A DNA stretch of 64,000 nucleotides from Phycisphaerales bacterium (GTDB lineage: Bacteria > Planctomycetota > Phycisphaerae > Phycisphaerales > SM1A02), in NCBI GenBank assembly GCA_009692045.1, contig SIAA01000001.1, positions 1 through 64,000 of the forward strand, given 5' to 3'. Under the pieces are notes generated by a model. That model worked only from the letters and a program-made list of their open reading frames with translations. It did no database searches and was not told the origin of the DNA. A program made the translations under genes and the position numbers. Shown piece by piece: positions 50,589-59,251 of the stretch. Every line of letters begins with the position of its first letter. Positions within the stretch are counted from its first letter, which is position 1.

Positions 50589-51944
50589 CTACTGGGTCGG
50601 CAGTTGAAACAGAAGTGCTCCGCCGGGCTCAACGCCCGCAGTTTCGCTGCGCATGCGACCAACGGCGATGGTTCGCCCCTTGATAACAAATGCGCCGCCA
50701 TAACGACCCGTAGCTGTGGGCACGGACGCTACAAGGCGCCATGTCTGATTCCAGCCCACGGAGTCACGGGTAAAGACACAAACAGCACCAAGGCCTCGCT
50801 GCGGCTCTACCTCCCCTGGCACCGGATACATGGCGCTCTGATCACCGACCACTACAAAACCATCGCCCACTCCCAAGCAGTTGCCCCAACCTACACCGGG
50901 CATAATGGGATCTGCCGGCTCCAGACTGCCGTCATAGGTCCACGCTGTACCCGATCGTCGATAAACCATCACGCGCGCGGCGCCACCGTCAAGATCGACG
51001 GCACGCACAACCAAGGTGTCGCCCTTGAGGGCGATACTTCCGCCAAATGTAGGTGACCGACAGTCCGCGGGTGGACGAATCTCTGCTTCTAACTTCCAAG
51101 TCCCGTCAACGAATCTATAGACACAAACGAGCGACTCGCCACCGGCCTGCAGCGGCTGCTTGGGTGATGGCTGGATGGCACGAGGCGAACCCACCGCCAA
51201 GGTTCCGGAGTCGATCGCCAGCGATGCTCCATACCACATGGCATTCACCTCCTTGCCGCGCGTAAGTGAACCGGCGGGCTGCCAGCCTTTGGCACCATAG
51301 CTGAACAGGCAAACACTCGGGTGCTCAATGGTGACTCGAGCATCGTGACCGCGCACTACCTGATCAACGACACCGACCGCGGCAAACACGCCATCGGTGG
51401 CGATCGAAGTTCCGAAGTTCGGCGCTTCCATTCCCGCGGGCTGGCGCAGTCGAGCGCGCAAAGCCCATCCCGATAGTGAGGTGGGATCTTTCCCGATGAC
51501 CATGACTCCCCCCGTGCCCACCTTGCCGAAGTAATCATCGTTGGTGAGAATCCAGTCAGGGGATGTCGCAACGCGTTGAAAGAACAGCTGCCCGGGCCGC
51601 CCGCCGGGGACGGCATACATCTCCATCAACGGTTTGAAGTCGCCAGCGACAGGATTGAATGTCGCAACTTGGCCGTTCGATCCCGCCTCGCGCACGCGCT
51701 CTGGACCCGTGACGATCAGTGACTCACCGACCCAGCCGAGGACGCCGCCGAAGGTAGGGCTGACCGTCGGCCCAGGCGCATCGAGTACGGCGAACTGATG
51801 CAGATCCGTGGATGTGCTTGCTTGTTGAGCTGCGCTGGCAGCGGCAGCCGGTGCGGATTGAGCCACAGGCGCGGGTAAAGCCGATGGTGCGGTGGGAGCA
51901 GAAGTCTGAGCCAAAACCAATGAGGAAACCAGTATTGCAAGCAT
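50589..51944 (-). CDS. Secreted FG-GAP/beta-propeller-like protein
   Basis: 451 residues from ATG 51944 (MLAILVSSLVLAQ, signal peptide). A Pro/Ala/Ser-rich linker follows, then at least six repeats of the FG-GAP type pattern, for example FGTSIATDGVFAAVGVVD, YGASLAIDSGTLAVGSPR, FGGSIALKGDTLVVRAVD, WGNCLGVGDGFVVVGDQ and YGGAFVIKGRTIAVGRMR, each with FGxSxAxxGxxxxVG. This predicts a beta-propeller, often a surface-binding protein. The start is only 19 bases from a divergent gene. Upstream in-frame ATG 52235 would run through the divergent gene and is rejected. Confidence 0.82.
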   Translation of the reverse strand: MLAILVSSLVLAQTSAPTAPSALPAPVAQSAPAAAASAAQQASTSTDLHQFAVLDAPGPTVSPTFGGVLGWVGESLIVTGPERVREAGSNGQVATFNPVAGDFKPLMEMYAVPGGRPGQLFFQRVATSPDWILTNDDYFGKVGTGGVMVIGKDPTSLSGWALRARLRQPAGMEAPNFGTSIATDGVFAAVGVVDQVVRGHDARVTIEHPSVCLFSYGAKGWQPAGSLTRGKEVNAMWYGASLAIDSGTLAVGSPRAIQPSPKQPLQAGGESLVCVYRFVDGTWKLEAEIRPPADCRSPTFGGSIALKGDTLVVRAVDLDGGAARVMVYRRSGTAWTYDGSLEPADPIMPGVGWGNCLGVGDGFVVVGDQSAMYPVPGEVEPQRGLGAVCVFTRDSVGWNQTWRLVASVPTATGRYGGAFVIKGRTIAVGRMRSETAGVEPGGALLFQLPTQ

Positions 51945-51963
51945 TGAACTAGCGTACCTATAT

Positions 51964-53394
51964 ATGCCTAATACGAGTATGGCTGAAGTTTGGGCGCGCG
52001 CTCTTTGTTTCCTCATTACGGTGGTGCTGATCGGATCTCCCGTGTCTGGGGCTCCTCGCCTCCAGGACAAGACACCCGCATTTGAAGCGCCGACAGTTCC
52101 TCTCGATAGTCGGGTGAATCCCAGCAGGATCACCGAACTCCCCGAGCCGCAGCTACCTGCCCACCTCGTTGCGCCCCTGCCCGCTTCGCATCGAATCAGC
52201 GCCGGCGCGGCGACCAGCCCGGCCGATGCCGCCACGGATGCGCGAGCTCGTCAGGCGATCGCCAGCGGTCTGGCCTATCTGTCCAAGTCACAAAGTCGAC
52301 GCGGGGCATGGATGGAGGGAGATGGTGCCGCGGCTACGGATCAGAAGCGCCCCTCGCCCGCGGCGACATTGGCGGTGACGGCACTCGCCGCCAAAGCCCT
52401 CATTCAGGCTGGTCGCGACCGAAGTAACAGCCCGTCGGTGGCGCGTGCTCTCGACTACCTCCGCGCCGGGGCCATGAAAACGGGAGGCTTCAATCCTGAT
52501 CCCACTGGGGCTCTGGGAAACTATGTCGCGAGTGCGATCGCTTCAGCGGCAGCGGGACTCGAGGATCCAGCTGATCGATTGCTGCTTGACGAATCACTCA
52601 CTTGGTTGCGTGGCAATCAATGGGATCAGACGGAGGGATTGCCCTCCAAGGCGGATTGGTTCGGTGGCTCTGGTTATGGCAACAACGGCCGCCCCGACCT
52701 ATCCAACACCCAGATGATGTTGGATGCGATGCACGATGCCGGTGTGAGTCCTGATGATCCCGCGGTGCAGCGCGCTCTGGCGTTTGTGGCGCGCGCCCAG
52801 AATCTGAAGGCCACTAATGGAGCAGACTGGGCCCAGAATGGGACCAATGATGGAGGGTTTGTCTACACCCCCGCCAATGGTGGCGAGTCCTTCGCCAGTG
52901 ATGCCGCTGGTGAGGGCCGCTACGGTGAGAAGACTGCCGCAGGCCAGCCACGCAGCTTGCGTAGTTACGGGTCCATGACATACGCGGGCTATAAGAGCCT
53001 GCTTTATGCGGGGCTGGGGCGAGATGATCCGCGAGTTGCCGCCGCTCGCAAGTGGTTGATCGAGAACTGGACACTCTCGGAGAACCCTGGTCTCAAGATG
53101 CAGGGTTATTACTACTACTTGCACGCCATGGCGCGCGCTCTTGCAGCGGGACAGGAGTCGGTGCTTGTTGACAGTGCTGGCATCTCTCACAACTGGCGTT
53201 CGGAACTCGTTGATGCCCTGGTTGCGAGGCAACGACCTGATGGTTCGTGGATGAATCCTGCCGACCGCTGGCAGGAGGGCGAGGCTGACCTCGTCACCGC
53301 CTACGCCGTGCTGGCACTTGAAGAGGCACTGAAAGAAACAAGTGATGCGGATCGGCTACACGCGCACGAGGCGACGCATCCAAGCGGCCAGTGA
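51964..53394 (+). CDS. Exported alpha-toroid (prenyltransferase/squalene-oxidase-repeat) protein
   Basis: 476 residues, or 471 if it starts at ATG 51979. Signal peptide (ALCFLITVVLIGSPVSGA). The mature part has repeated (alpha/alpha)6-barrel units: ARQAIASGLAYLSKSQSRRGAWMEGDG, SVARALDYLRAGAMKTGGFNPDP, LSNTQMMLDAMHDAGVSPDDPAVQRALAFVARAQN and SELVDALVARQRPDGSWMNPADRW. The QxxDGSW repeats are of the squalene/hopene cyclase type, but no DXDD catalytic motif is seen, so it is probably not a cyclase. Exported members of this type are common in planctomycetes and poorly understood. Convergent overlap of 39 bases with ctaA. Confidence 0.8.
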   Translation: MPNTSMAEVWARALCFLITVVLIGSPVSGAPRLQDKTPAFEAPTVPLDSRVNPSRITELPEPQLPAHLVAPLPASHRISAGAATSPADAATDARARQAIASGLAYLSKSQSRRGAWMEGDGAAATDQKRPSPAATLAVTALAAKALIQAGRDRSNSPSVARALDYLRAGAMKTGGFNPDPTGALGNYVASAIASAAAGLEDPADRLLLDESLTWLRGNQWDQTEGLPSKADWFGGSGYGNNGRPDLSNTQMMLDAMHDAGVSPDDPAVQRALAFVARAQNLKATNGADWAQNGTNDGGFVYTPANGGESFASDAAGEGRYGEKTAAGQPRSLRSYGSMTYAGYKSLLYAGLGRDDPRVAAARKWLIENWTLSENPGLKMQGYYYYLHAMARALAAGQESVLVDSAGISHNWRSELVDALVARQRPDGSWMNPADRWQEGEADLVTAYAVLALEEALKETSDADRLHAHEATHPSGQ

Positions 53395-54813
53395 CACAGC
53401 GAATGCCAACAGCAGAGCACCAGTTGCCTGATGAAGCGTGGTGAAGATCGCGTCGGCTACGGTGGGCTGAGGACTCTTGCGCCCTAGCACCAGCATCCAT
53501 GCGGTGAATCCCAGCATTATCTGCAGGAGTATCGATAGCGCCACCAGTCCCCCGAATCGGCGCAGCACAGCCCGCTCTTCAGGATGGCGCATGCCTCGCA
53601 GTGCCGCGTGCATACCTACACCGAGAACTATCGCTGCCATAGTTAGATGCGCATGGATCGCCCACATCGGTTTGATGGAAGCGCCGCCATCCGGCGAAGG
53701 AACTTCAAGGTGGCGGTAGCAAGCACCGAGAACTAGTTGCACCAAGAGAGCGCCAACGAGCGCCTTGCTCCACCCGAGGTCCTTGGCGGAGCGATCGCTG
53801 GAGATGGGCTGAGCATCGGAGCGCCACAGTTTGCTCTGGGCACAGGCCAGAAGTACCACGAGCGCGAACACGATCTGGGCAAAGACCCCGTGGACCACTC
53901 CCCATGCTGCGCTCGGCGCGAGGTCGGCGCGATCCGCACTCGCCGTGAATGTGCCGGTAACCCGCAGTGCGCCCAATAGGCCCTGGGCGATGACAGCAGC
54001 CAATATGACCAGCGCGAGCGCGCGCGTCCAACTGCGCCGATCACTCTTCCACACCATCGCCGCCTGCACGATTGCCGTCAGACCAACCAGCGTTCCGAAC
54101 AGCCGGTGCGCGTGCTCGTAATAGATGCCGCCCTTCATTTCCGAGAGCGGATAGAGGAGCATGTTGTGACCGAATGAGTTGGGCCAGTCTGGAACTGCCA
54201 GCCCCGCCTTCAGCCCGGTCACCAGTCCGCCGGTCACGAGAAGCAGCATCACTGTGGCCGCCGAGACGAGGGTAAAGAGTGAAATGGGTTCGAGGTCGCT
54301 AGTGCAGGCGCCAGAAGAACGGCGAGATGCCACCACACCCCCACAATAGGAGAGCGCGGCGCTGGTGCCGAACAAACCTAGCACCCACATGAGCCCGCTT
54401 CTTCCCATGGCATCCGCATCCCCGCCTCCAAACAGACTTCCTACGATAAGCAGATTCACCGTGGCGGCGACTAGACCAACCTTGAGACCGCTGCTGGCGC
54501 TTCCAGTGGCGCGCGCCGCCGCAAACCCACCGGCAAACAGACACGCCAGCGTGCTGGCGAACAGCCCTTCGCCCATGGCAACACCGGGATGCATGAAGGC
54601 GATGTATCCCAGGAACCACATGGCAACTGCTGTGGCCCAGCCAAACGCCAGATGAATGGGGCGAGCGGCGCGCTGCGCCGCGATCCACACCACGAGGCCG
54701 GCAACCGCTGCGGCGATGATGAACGCCACAGCATTGCGCGATGCACTTGATCCGGTGCCAGCGCTGTCGGTCACCTGTTGCGCCAAGGGCATAAGCATTG
54801 GGAGTACCTGCAT
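53356..54813 (-). CDS. ctaA: Heme A synthase (CtaA/Cox15) with N-terminal membrane extension
   Basis: 485 residues; typical CtaA is about 310-340. The extra N-terminal ~150 residues hold four or more membrane helices. The core contains GGLVTGLKAGLAVPDWPNSFG, YEHAHRLFGTLVGLTAIV (heme-binding His), GLLGALRVTG, VVHGVFAQIVFALVV, WAIHAHLTMAAIVL and FTTLHQATGALLL, the paired His sites of the family. It converts heme O to heme A for cytochrome oxidase. Divergent from ctaB with about 36 bases between starts; ATG 54798 or 54792 are alternative starts. Confidence 0.88.
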   Translation of the reverse strand: MQVLPMLMPLAQQVTDSAGTGSSASRNAVAFIIAAAVAGLVVWIAAQRAARPIHLAFGWATAVAMWFLGYIAFMHPGVAMGEGLFASTLACLFAGGFAAARATGSASSGLKVGLVAATVNLLIVGSLFGGGDADAMGRSGLMWVLGLFGTSAALSYCGGVVASRRSSGACTSDLEPISLFTLVSAATVMLLLVTGGLVTGLKAGLAVPDWPNSFGHNMLLYPLSEMKGGIYYEHAHRLFGTLVGLTAIVQAAMVWKSDRRSWTRALALVILAAVIAQGLLGALRVTGTFTASADRADLAPSAAWGVVHGVFAQIVFALVVLLACAQSKLWRSDAQPISSDRSAKDLGWSKALVGALLVQLVLGACYRHLEVPSPDGGASIKPMWAIHAHLTMAAIVLGVGMHAALRGMRHPEERAVLRRFGGLVALSILLQIMLGFTAWMLVLGRKSPQPTVADAIFTTLHQATGALLLAFAVSLAAWMRRLVRV

Positions 54814-54849
54814 ACACCTATACTAGAGCCCCGCTTCCCAGTGATTTCC

Positions 54850-55758
54850 ATGTACCTCCAACTGAGCAAGGCGCGCCTGAATGCGCTGGTGTTGGTAACA
54901 ACGCTCGTGGGATTCATTGTTGCCAGCGGCCCCGAGCTGGCTTGGACCCGATTGGGTTGGACTCTGCTTGGTACGGCGCTGGCTGCGGCAAGTTCCGCGG
55001 CACTCAATCAACTCGCCGAGCATCGCCGCGATGCCAAAATGGTTAGGACCAAGAGCCGCCCAATTCCTGCTGGAGCAATCCATCGAGCGACCGCGCTTAC
55101 TCTCGGCCTAGTGCTGGGATATGCCGGTGGGGCAATACTTGCCCTCAAGGTAGATCTTGTGACCTGCGCGCTCGCCGTGGGAAACATACTCGTGTATGTG
55201 CTGGTGTATACCCCGCTGAAGCCGCGCACTTCTTTCAACACTCTGGTCGGCGCCCTCTGCGGGGCGGTGCCGCCCATGATCGGCGCCGTCGCGGCGGAAG
55301 GCCGGTTTGGAGCGGCATCTTTCGTGCTTGGTGGTCTGCTCTTCGTCTGGCAGCTGCCTCACTTCATGGCTCTGGCATGGATGTACCGTGACGACTACGC
55401 CCGGGGCGGGTTTGCCATGCTGCCAGTGGTCGAGCCATCGGGGCGCGTGACGGCAGAGGTCGCCCTCGGTTGCTCGCTTTGCACGGTGATCGTGAGTCTG
55501 CTCGCGGTCGCAGAGGACTTGGCGGGCAAGTGGTACGCCGCGATCGCCCTCGCTGTGGGTGTGTGGATGTGCTGGAGGGCGTGGAAGTTTTGCCAAGATC
55601 GTTCCGATGCATCCGCGCGCAGACTTTTCTTTGCGAGCATCACCTATCTACCCGTGGTACTGACGGCGATGGCGCTTGACCGCGTGCCAATGCGGGCCTC
55701 TGACTCTGCTTCGGAGATTCATCTTGAACACAGTGCCCCGTCCGCTGACAAGCCGTGA
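54850..55758 (+). CDS. ctaB: Protoheme IX farnesyltransferase (heme O synthase)
   Basis: 302 residues from ATG 54850 (MYLQLSKARLNALVLVTTLVGF). UbiA-type prenyltransferase: NQLAEHRRDAKMVRTKSRPIPAG carries the first Asp-rich/RT.SRP block, VLVYTPLKPRTSFNTLVGALCGAVPPMIG the second, and LFVWQLPHFMALAWMYRDDYARGGFAMLPV the third. About eight membrane helices. Makes heme O for CtaA. Stop overlaps the DUF3179 gene (GTGA), so the two are coupled. Confidence 0.93.
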   Translation: MYLQLSKARLNALVLVTTLVGFIVASGPELAWTRLGWTLLGTALAAASSAALNQLAEHRRDAKMVRTKSRPIPAGAIHRATALTLGLVLGYAGGAILALKVDLVTCALAVGNILVYVLVYTPLKPRTSFNTLVGALCGAVPPMIGAVAAEGRFGAASFVLGGLLFVWQLPHFMALAWMYRDDYARGGFAMLPVVEPSGRVTAEVALGCSLCTVIVSLLAVAEDLAGKWYAAIALAVGVWMCWRAWKFCQDRSDASARRLFFASITYLPVVLTAMALDRVPMRASDSASEIHLEHSAPSADKP

Positions 55759-56771
55759 AATCGCGAGCACTCATCTGGGTCAGCTCCATTGCGGTGGCCA
55801 TGATGCTGACCCTGCTTGGCTTCGCACTCAGTGGCCTGTGGTTTGGTGTTGCCGTTGTCGGAGATGGACGCAATCCCGACACATATGGGTTTGATCTGAC
55901 GAACCTGAGCGTTCCCCGAGCGGCACTTGTGGCGAGCGGAAACCCGCGTGACTTTCTGCTCGCCCTCAATGATCCCAAGTTCATCAGAGGAAGCGAGGTT
56001 GTGGCCTACAACGCCCGAGGCAGAAGCAAGTATCTGGTATCAACGGATAGGGTGATAGGGGTTCAGATCAAGGGCGAGTACCGCGCCTATCCCCTGCGCT
56101 TGATAAACGCGCACGAGATAATCAATGACACGCTGGCTGGTCTCCCCATTGCCGTTACCTACAGCCCTTTCTGTGACAGCGTGGTGGTCTTTGATCGCAG
56201 AGGTCGCGAGGGTGTGCGCCAGTTTCGTGTGAGCGGACTTCTATGCAGCTCGAATCTGGTGATGTATGCCGTGGCGGATGATGGTGGTGGACCCGCAGGG
56301 GCGGCAGCACCGCCTCCACTTCACCTCTACAGCCAGCTGCTGATGCGTTCCATCACCGACCCTGTCACGACAGACAACACGCTGACGGCACTACCCGGGG
56401 TGAGCCTGTGTAGCTGGCAGCAGTGGCTTGATGCTCATCCCGACACGAGTGTTGTCATTCCAGACATCTCGAGCCTGCGCCGCATGAAGGCGATCAGTTA
56501 TGAGCGCTACTTCGACTCGAATCACATGGCTTGGCCGATGGTGCCCCTCAGTGGCGGTATCGACCTTGATCAGGCTCCGATAGAGGATGCAGCGATCGAG
56601 AAGGAGCCATGCCTAGCGACCTTCCGCGAGGGCGCATTCACCATCAGCCCCGCCGGCGGCAGACGCTGCGAGTACCTAGCACCATCAGGTACAGAGAGCG
56701 TGCTTGTCGTCCCCGGGTTTCGTTTTGCGCTGGAGAACTTTCTGCCGCCCTCGCAGCCGCTCACTCCCTAA
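55755..56771 (+). CDS. DUF3179 family membrane-anchored protein
   Basis: 338 residues, GTG start. One membrane helix (LIWVSSIAVAMMLTLLGFALSGL). The DUF3179 hallmarks are present: VIGVQIKGEYRAYPLRLINAHEIINDTLAGLPIAVTYSPFCDSVVVFDR in pieces, VSGLLCSSNLVMY, and LCSWQQWLDAHPDTSVV. The expected TYCPLC block reads TYSPFC, keeping one cysteine. Function unknown; coupling to ctaB suggests a role around heme or oxidase assembly, but this is inference. Confidence 0.82.
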   Translation: MKSRALIWVSSIAVAMMLTLLGFALSGLWFGVAVVGDGRNPDTYGFDLTNLSVPRAALVASGNPRDFLLALNDPKFIRGSEVVAYNARGRSKYLVSTDRVIGVQIKGEYRAYPLRLINAHEIINDTLAGLPIAVTYSPFCDSVVVFDRRGREGVRQFRVSGLLCSSNLVMYAVADDGGGPAGAAAPPPLHLYSQLLMRSITDPVTTDNTLTALPGVSLCSWQQWLDAHPDTSVVIPDISSLRRMKAISYERYFDSNHMAWPMVPLSGGIDLDQAPIEDAAIEKEPCLATFREGAFTISPAGGRRCEYLAPSGTESVLVVPGFRFALENFLPPSQPLTP

Positions 56772-57270
56772 CCGCACACCCGCCCTCTGGGTATCGACTT
56801 TGAGCGATAGTTGCGTGCGTGGCGCCGAAGTTAGCTTCTTGGCAGTATGGGTTCGGCAGTCGATCACCCAGCCGTTGTCAAAGTCGAGCCGAGGATGCTT
56901 GGGCGTGTGCAACCCTCAGCCTTGAGCGCATCGAGACTTGGTTTCGCAAGCAGCAGCGGAGTGAACTCGAATGCTGGCGCGGAACTGGAAGTGGACGACG
57001 AAGCGATATCACTCGACAAGAGAACAACAACTTTCTGACCATCAGCCCTTTCGCAGACCGAGGGTCGCGATTTGGACGGATCTGGTACTGCCGCGTCGAG
57101 CCGGGAAGGCACAGGATCAGACGTGCTGGCGCTGAAGGGACGCTTCCGATGCGTCCCACAGCTGCGGGCTGAACCCCAGATAATCGTCGAATGCAAAGTG
57201 CATCCAGCCTGCGGCTAACGGCGGGGAGCACACACTATGGCGATCTCAGTGAAAGAAGCTATGAACAGCT
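56772..57270. other. 499-bp stretch without intact gene, between DUF3179 and methylase genes
   Basis: No intact gene is supported here. The left part contains the inverted 93-bp copy of the restriction-gene tail (56799-56891). Beyond it, frames on both strands are short and show no family motif. GC and codon pattern fall as the restriction-modification pair is approached. The right end abuts the methylase stop at 57271. Confidence 0.7.
56799..56891 (-). repeat. Inverted, mutated copy of the 3' end of the restriction endonuclease gene
   Basis: The reverse complement of 56799-56891 matches 59108-59200 over 93 bases with about eight mismatches and no gap in the compared blocks. Translated on the minus strand it still reads RLDFDNGWVIDCR, HTAK, SAP and TQLSLK as in the endonuclease, with conservative changes. 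Upstream of it the same frame is broken by a stop, so only a fragment of the gene remains. The pair of copies is in opposite orientation, flanking the methylase and endonuclease genes. Confidence 0.88.
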
Positions 57271-58296
57271 TCAGGAGCATCGAGCGATGCCGCGACCTGA
57301 CCTTTCGGTTGCGCTCTTTCGTCCACCGACGCAATCCCGAATCTGCTTGGCGAGCCGAAAGGCAAATTCGACCGGAACGGCATTTCCAATCATCTTGTAA
57401 CCATCGATGATGCGGTCGTAAACGAGTTGATGGCTGTCTGGAAATGTCTGAATGCGTGCGCATTCACGAACGCTCAACCGACGGTACGAAGATTCCTTCC
57501 CTACGACGAAACGGAACTTGTCCTCGCCAATTTTTTCCATAGTTGGCGCCGACGGATGGAGCGGTGCGTGTCGTGCGCCAGCTTGAATTGTGAAGGACTG
57601 CCTCGCCCAGGGTCGAACCCGATTCCTCGACATAAACATCGAACTGAATCCTCCCACGAGGTACTCATGATTCGCAATCGCCAATCCCCGCATCGTGGTG
57701 CTCAGAGATGGATTCGCCATTGGACTTGGCATTCCTCCTATTGCGTCTCTGAGAGTCACTCTGTCCGCAACTTGATCGGGGAACTCGAATACACGATTAA
57801 GGTCGCTGCGAATGCCAACGACGATCACTCGCTCGCGATCCTGCGGGACGCCGTAGTCAGCCGCGTTCAGAAGTTTGTGGCTCACCTCGTATCCGAGTGC
57901 CGTAAATCGCCGCAAAATCTTCTCGAATGCGCCCAAATGCCGCGAGGACACGATTCCAGAAACATTTTCGGCGAGAAAGAACCTCGGCTTGACATGCTTC
58001 AACACTCGCAAGTACTCGAAGAACAACTGCCCTCGTTCATCCTCGATGCCTCTGTGTGCGCCAGCTTCGCTCCAACTCTGGCATGGAGGACCGCCGATGA
58101 GCCCATCTGCTTTGGGAAGGTCGCTTTCTGCAATCGCGGTGATACTGCGAGTGTCAAGATGTGTGGTTGGGAAGTTCGCGCGATAGGTTTCCCAAATTGC
58201 CTTGTCATACTCATTGGCAAAGACAATCTCAAATCCCGCGCGTTCGAATCCTTGGTCAAGACCTCCCGCGCCAGAGAAGAGTGAAATGATCTTCAT
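57271..58296 (-). CDS. C5-cytosine DNA methyltransferase, HaeIII-like (predicted GGCC)
   Basis: 341 residues from ATG 58296 (MKIISLFSGAGGLDQGF). All C5-methylase motifs occur: I ISLFSGAGG, IV GGPPCQSWSEAG with the catalytic Cys near residue 71, VI AENV, VIII QDRERVIVVG, IX/X RRLSVRECARIQTFP and GYKMIGNAVP. The text around the catalytic motif (QSWSEAGAHRGIEDERGQLFFEYLRVL in pieces), NHEYLVGGFSSMFMSRNRVR and the target-recognition region closely follow M.HaeIII/M.NgoPII, which modify GGCC. Protects the host from the divergent endonuclease. The target GGCC is inferred from similarity. Local GC is near 52 percent, below the surroundings. Confidence 0.9.
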   Translation of the reverse strand: MKIISLFSGAGGLDQGFERAGFEIVFANEYDKAIWETYRANFPTTHLDTRSITAIAESDLPKADGLIGGPPCQSWSEAGAHRGIEDERGQLFFEYLRVLKHVKPRFFLAENVSGIVSSRHLGAFEKILRRFTALGYEVSHKLLNAADYGVPQDRERVIVVGIRSDLNRVFEFPDQVADRVTLRDAIGGMPSPMANPSLSTTMRGLAIANHEYLVGGFSSMFMSRNRVRPWARQSFTIQAGARHAPLHPSAPTMEKIGEDKFRFVVGKESSYRRLSVRECARIQTFPDSHQLVYDRIIDGYKMIGNAVPVEFAFRLAKQIRDCVGGRKSATERSGRGIARCS

Positions 58297-58356
58297 CCCA
58301 CGATGGTAGTGTTCTGTTAGGAGATGTCGATGGACGCGAGACAAATGCGCGGATTT

Positions 58357-58384
58357 TTGGCGACTGTTCCGCAAGCGGTATCAT
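58357..58384 (+). promoter_or_regulatory. Candidate promoter giving a leaderless endonuclease transcript
   Basis: TTGGCG (58357-58362), 16-base spacer, TATCAT (58379-58384). Transcription would begin about seven bases later, at or within one base of the ATG at 58391, so the message would have no 5' leader. No Shine-Dalgarno site precedes the ATG, in agreement. Confidence 0.45.
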
Positions 58385-58390
58385 GCTTTC

Positions 58391-59251
58391 ATGTCGGAGC
58401 CGGCATCGAACGGGAGAGCATTGGAGTATCAAATCGTTCGACTTCTCAATGATCAGGGTGCCGTACCACTGGGGGCGACAGCCAACTGGCAACGACGGGA
58501 TGCAGCGCACTGGAACTCAAGGGCGGCCCATGTTCGAACGAGATTCATCGAGGCATCCGGCGCCATCGTTCAGTGGATCACAACTCGTACGGGTGGCTCG
58601 GTTCTGACTGTAGAACGAATGGGAGATCAGTCCGGGGATGTTGTAGACATTGTCGTCGTCGGCACGAAGGGGCGAAGCGTGCGACTCTCTGTGAAACACA
58701 ATCACTTCGCGCTCAAGCATCCACGACCCTACTCGCTCGCGATCGCCTGTGGATTCCGAAAGCAATCCGCCGAGGATGAACGACACCGTAGCGAAATGAA
58801 GGTTGCAGCAGATCGGTTCCGAGACGAAGCCACGCGCCTGCGAAAGACGAGATACAACGAACTTGAACTGGCGAAGATTCGACTGTATCGAGATACGGTC
58901 AGAGTTTGTGCGGATGCAGTGACTCGATGGTGCATGGGATCTCCCACCCAACGCCCCGACGTGCTGTTCCAGTTCCTCGTCGGGTCTGGCTTCCACAAGG
59001 TCATTGTTTCGCCTGTACCGAGCGGTATGATCCAGATCCAAGACTTCTCCGGTATTCCAAGACCGAACGCGGTTTGCGCTTCTGCGCCGGGCAATGGATC
59101 ACACCTTCGGCTCGACTTTGACAACGGCTGGGTAATCGACTGCCGAATCCATACCGCCAAGACGCTGATTTCGGCGCCAAGCACGCAACTATCGCTCAAA
59201 TTTGATGCACTGAAGCACGTTGGGGATGTTTCGACAGAGAACTTGGAGTAG
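58391..59251 (+). CDS. HaeIII-type restriction endonuclease (predicted GGCC)
   Basis: 286 residues. The central part QSGDVVDIVVVGTKGRSVRLSVKHNHFALKHPRP (in pieces) matches the HaeIII-family core, in which the Asp of the GDxxDIV block and the lysine of S(V/I)KHNH are the likely nuclease residues. The N-terminus NGRALEYQIVRLL is the family start (GxAxEYxxxxxL). The C-terminal LRLDFDNGWVIDCRIHTAK is also conserved. Divergent from the HaeIII-like methylase, 94 bases between starts. No controller (C) gene is seen. The 3' end is duplicated in inverted form at 56799-56891. Confidence 0.85.
   Translation: MSEPASNGRALEYQIVRLLNDQGAVPLGATANWQRRDAAHWNSRAAHVRTRFIEASGAIVQWITTRTGGSVLTVERMGDQSGDVVDIVVVGTKGRSVRLSVKHNHFALKHPRPYSLAIACGFRKQSAEDERHRSEMKVAADRFRDEATRLRKTRYNELELAKIRLYRDTVRVCADAVTRWCMGSPTQRPDVLFQFLVGSGFHKVIVSPVPSGMIQIQDFSGIPRPNAVCASAPGNGSHLRLDFDNGWVIDCRIHTAKTLISAPSTQLSLKFDALKHVGDVSTENLE
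59108..59200 (+). repeat. Endonuclease 3' segment repeated in inverted form at 56799-56891
   Basis: The intact member of the inverted pair described at 56799-56891, lying inside the endonuclease coding region and encoding RLDFDNGWVIDCRIHTAK to TQLSLK. Confidence 0.88.

Noticed and set aside
51945-52235. Longer N-terminus for the FG-GAP-like protein from ATG 52235
   Set aside because: It would read through the divergent gene; the signal peptide begins at 51944.
57205-57230. GCGGCTAACGGCGGGG resembling an integron attC end
   Set aside because: No matching partner core (GTTAGCC) within 150 bases on either side and no integrase or cassette array.
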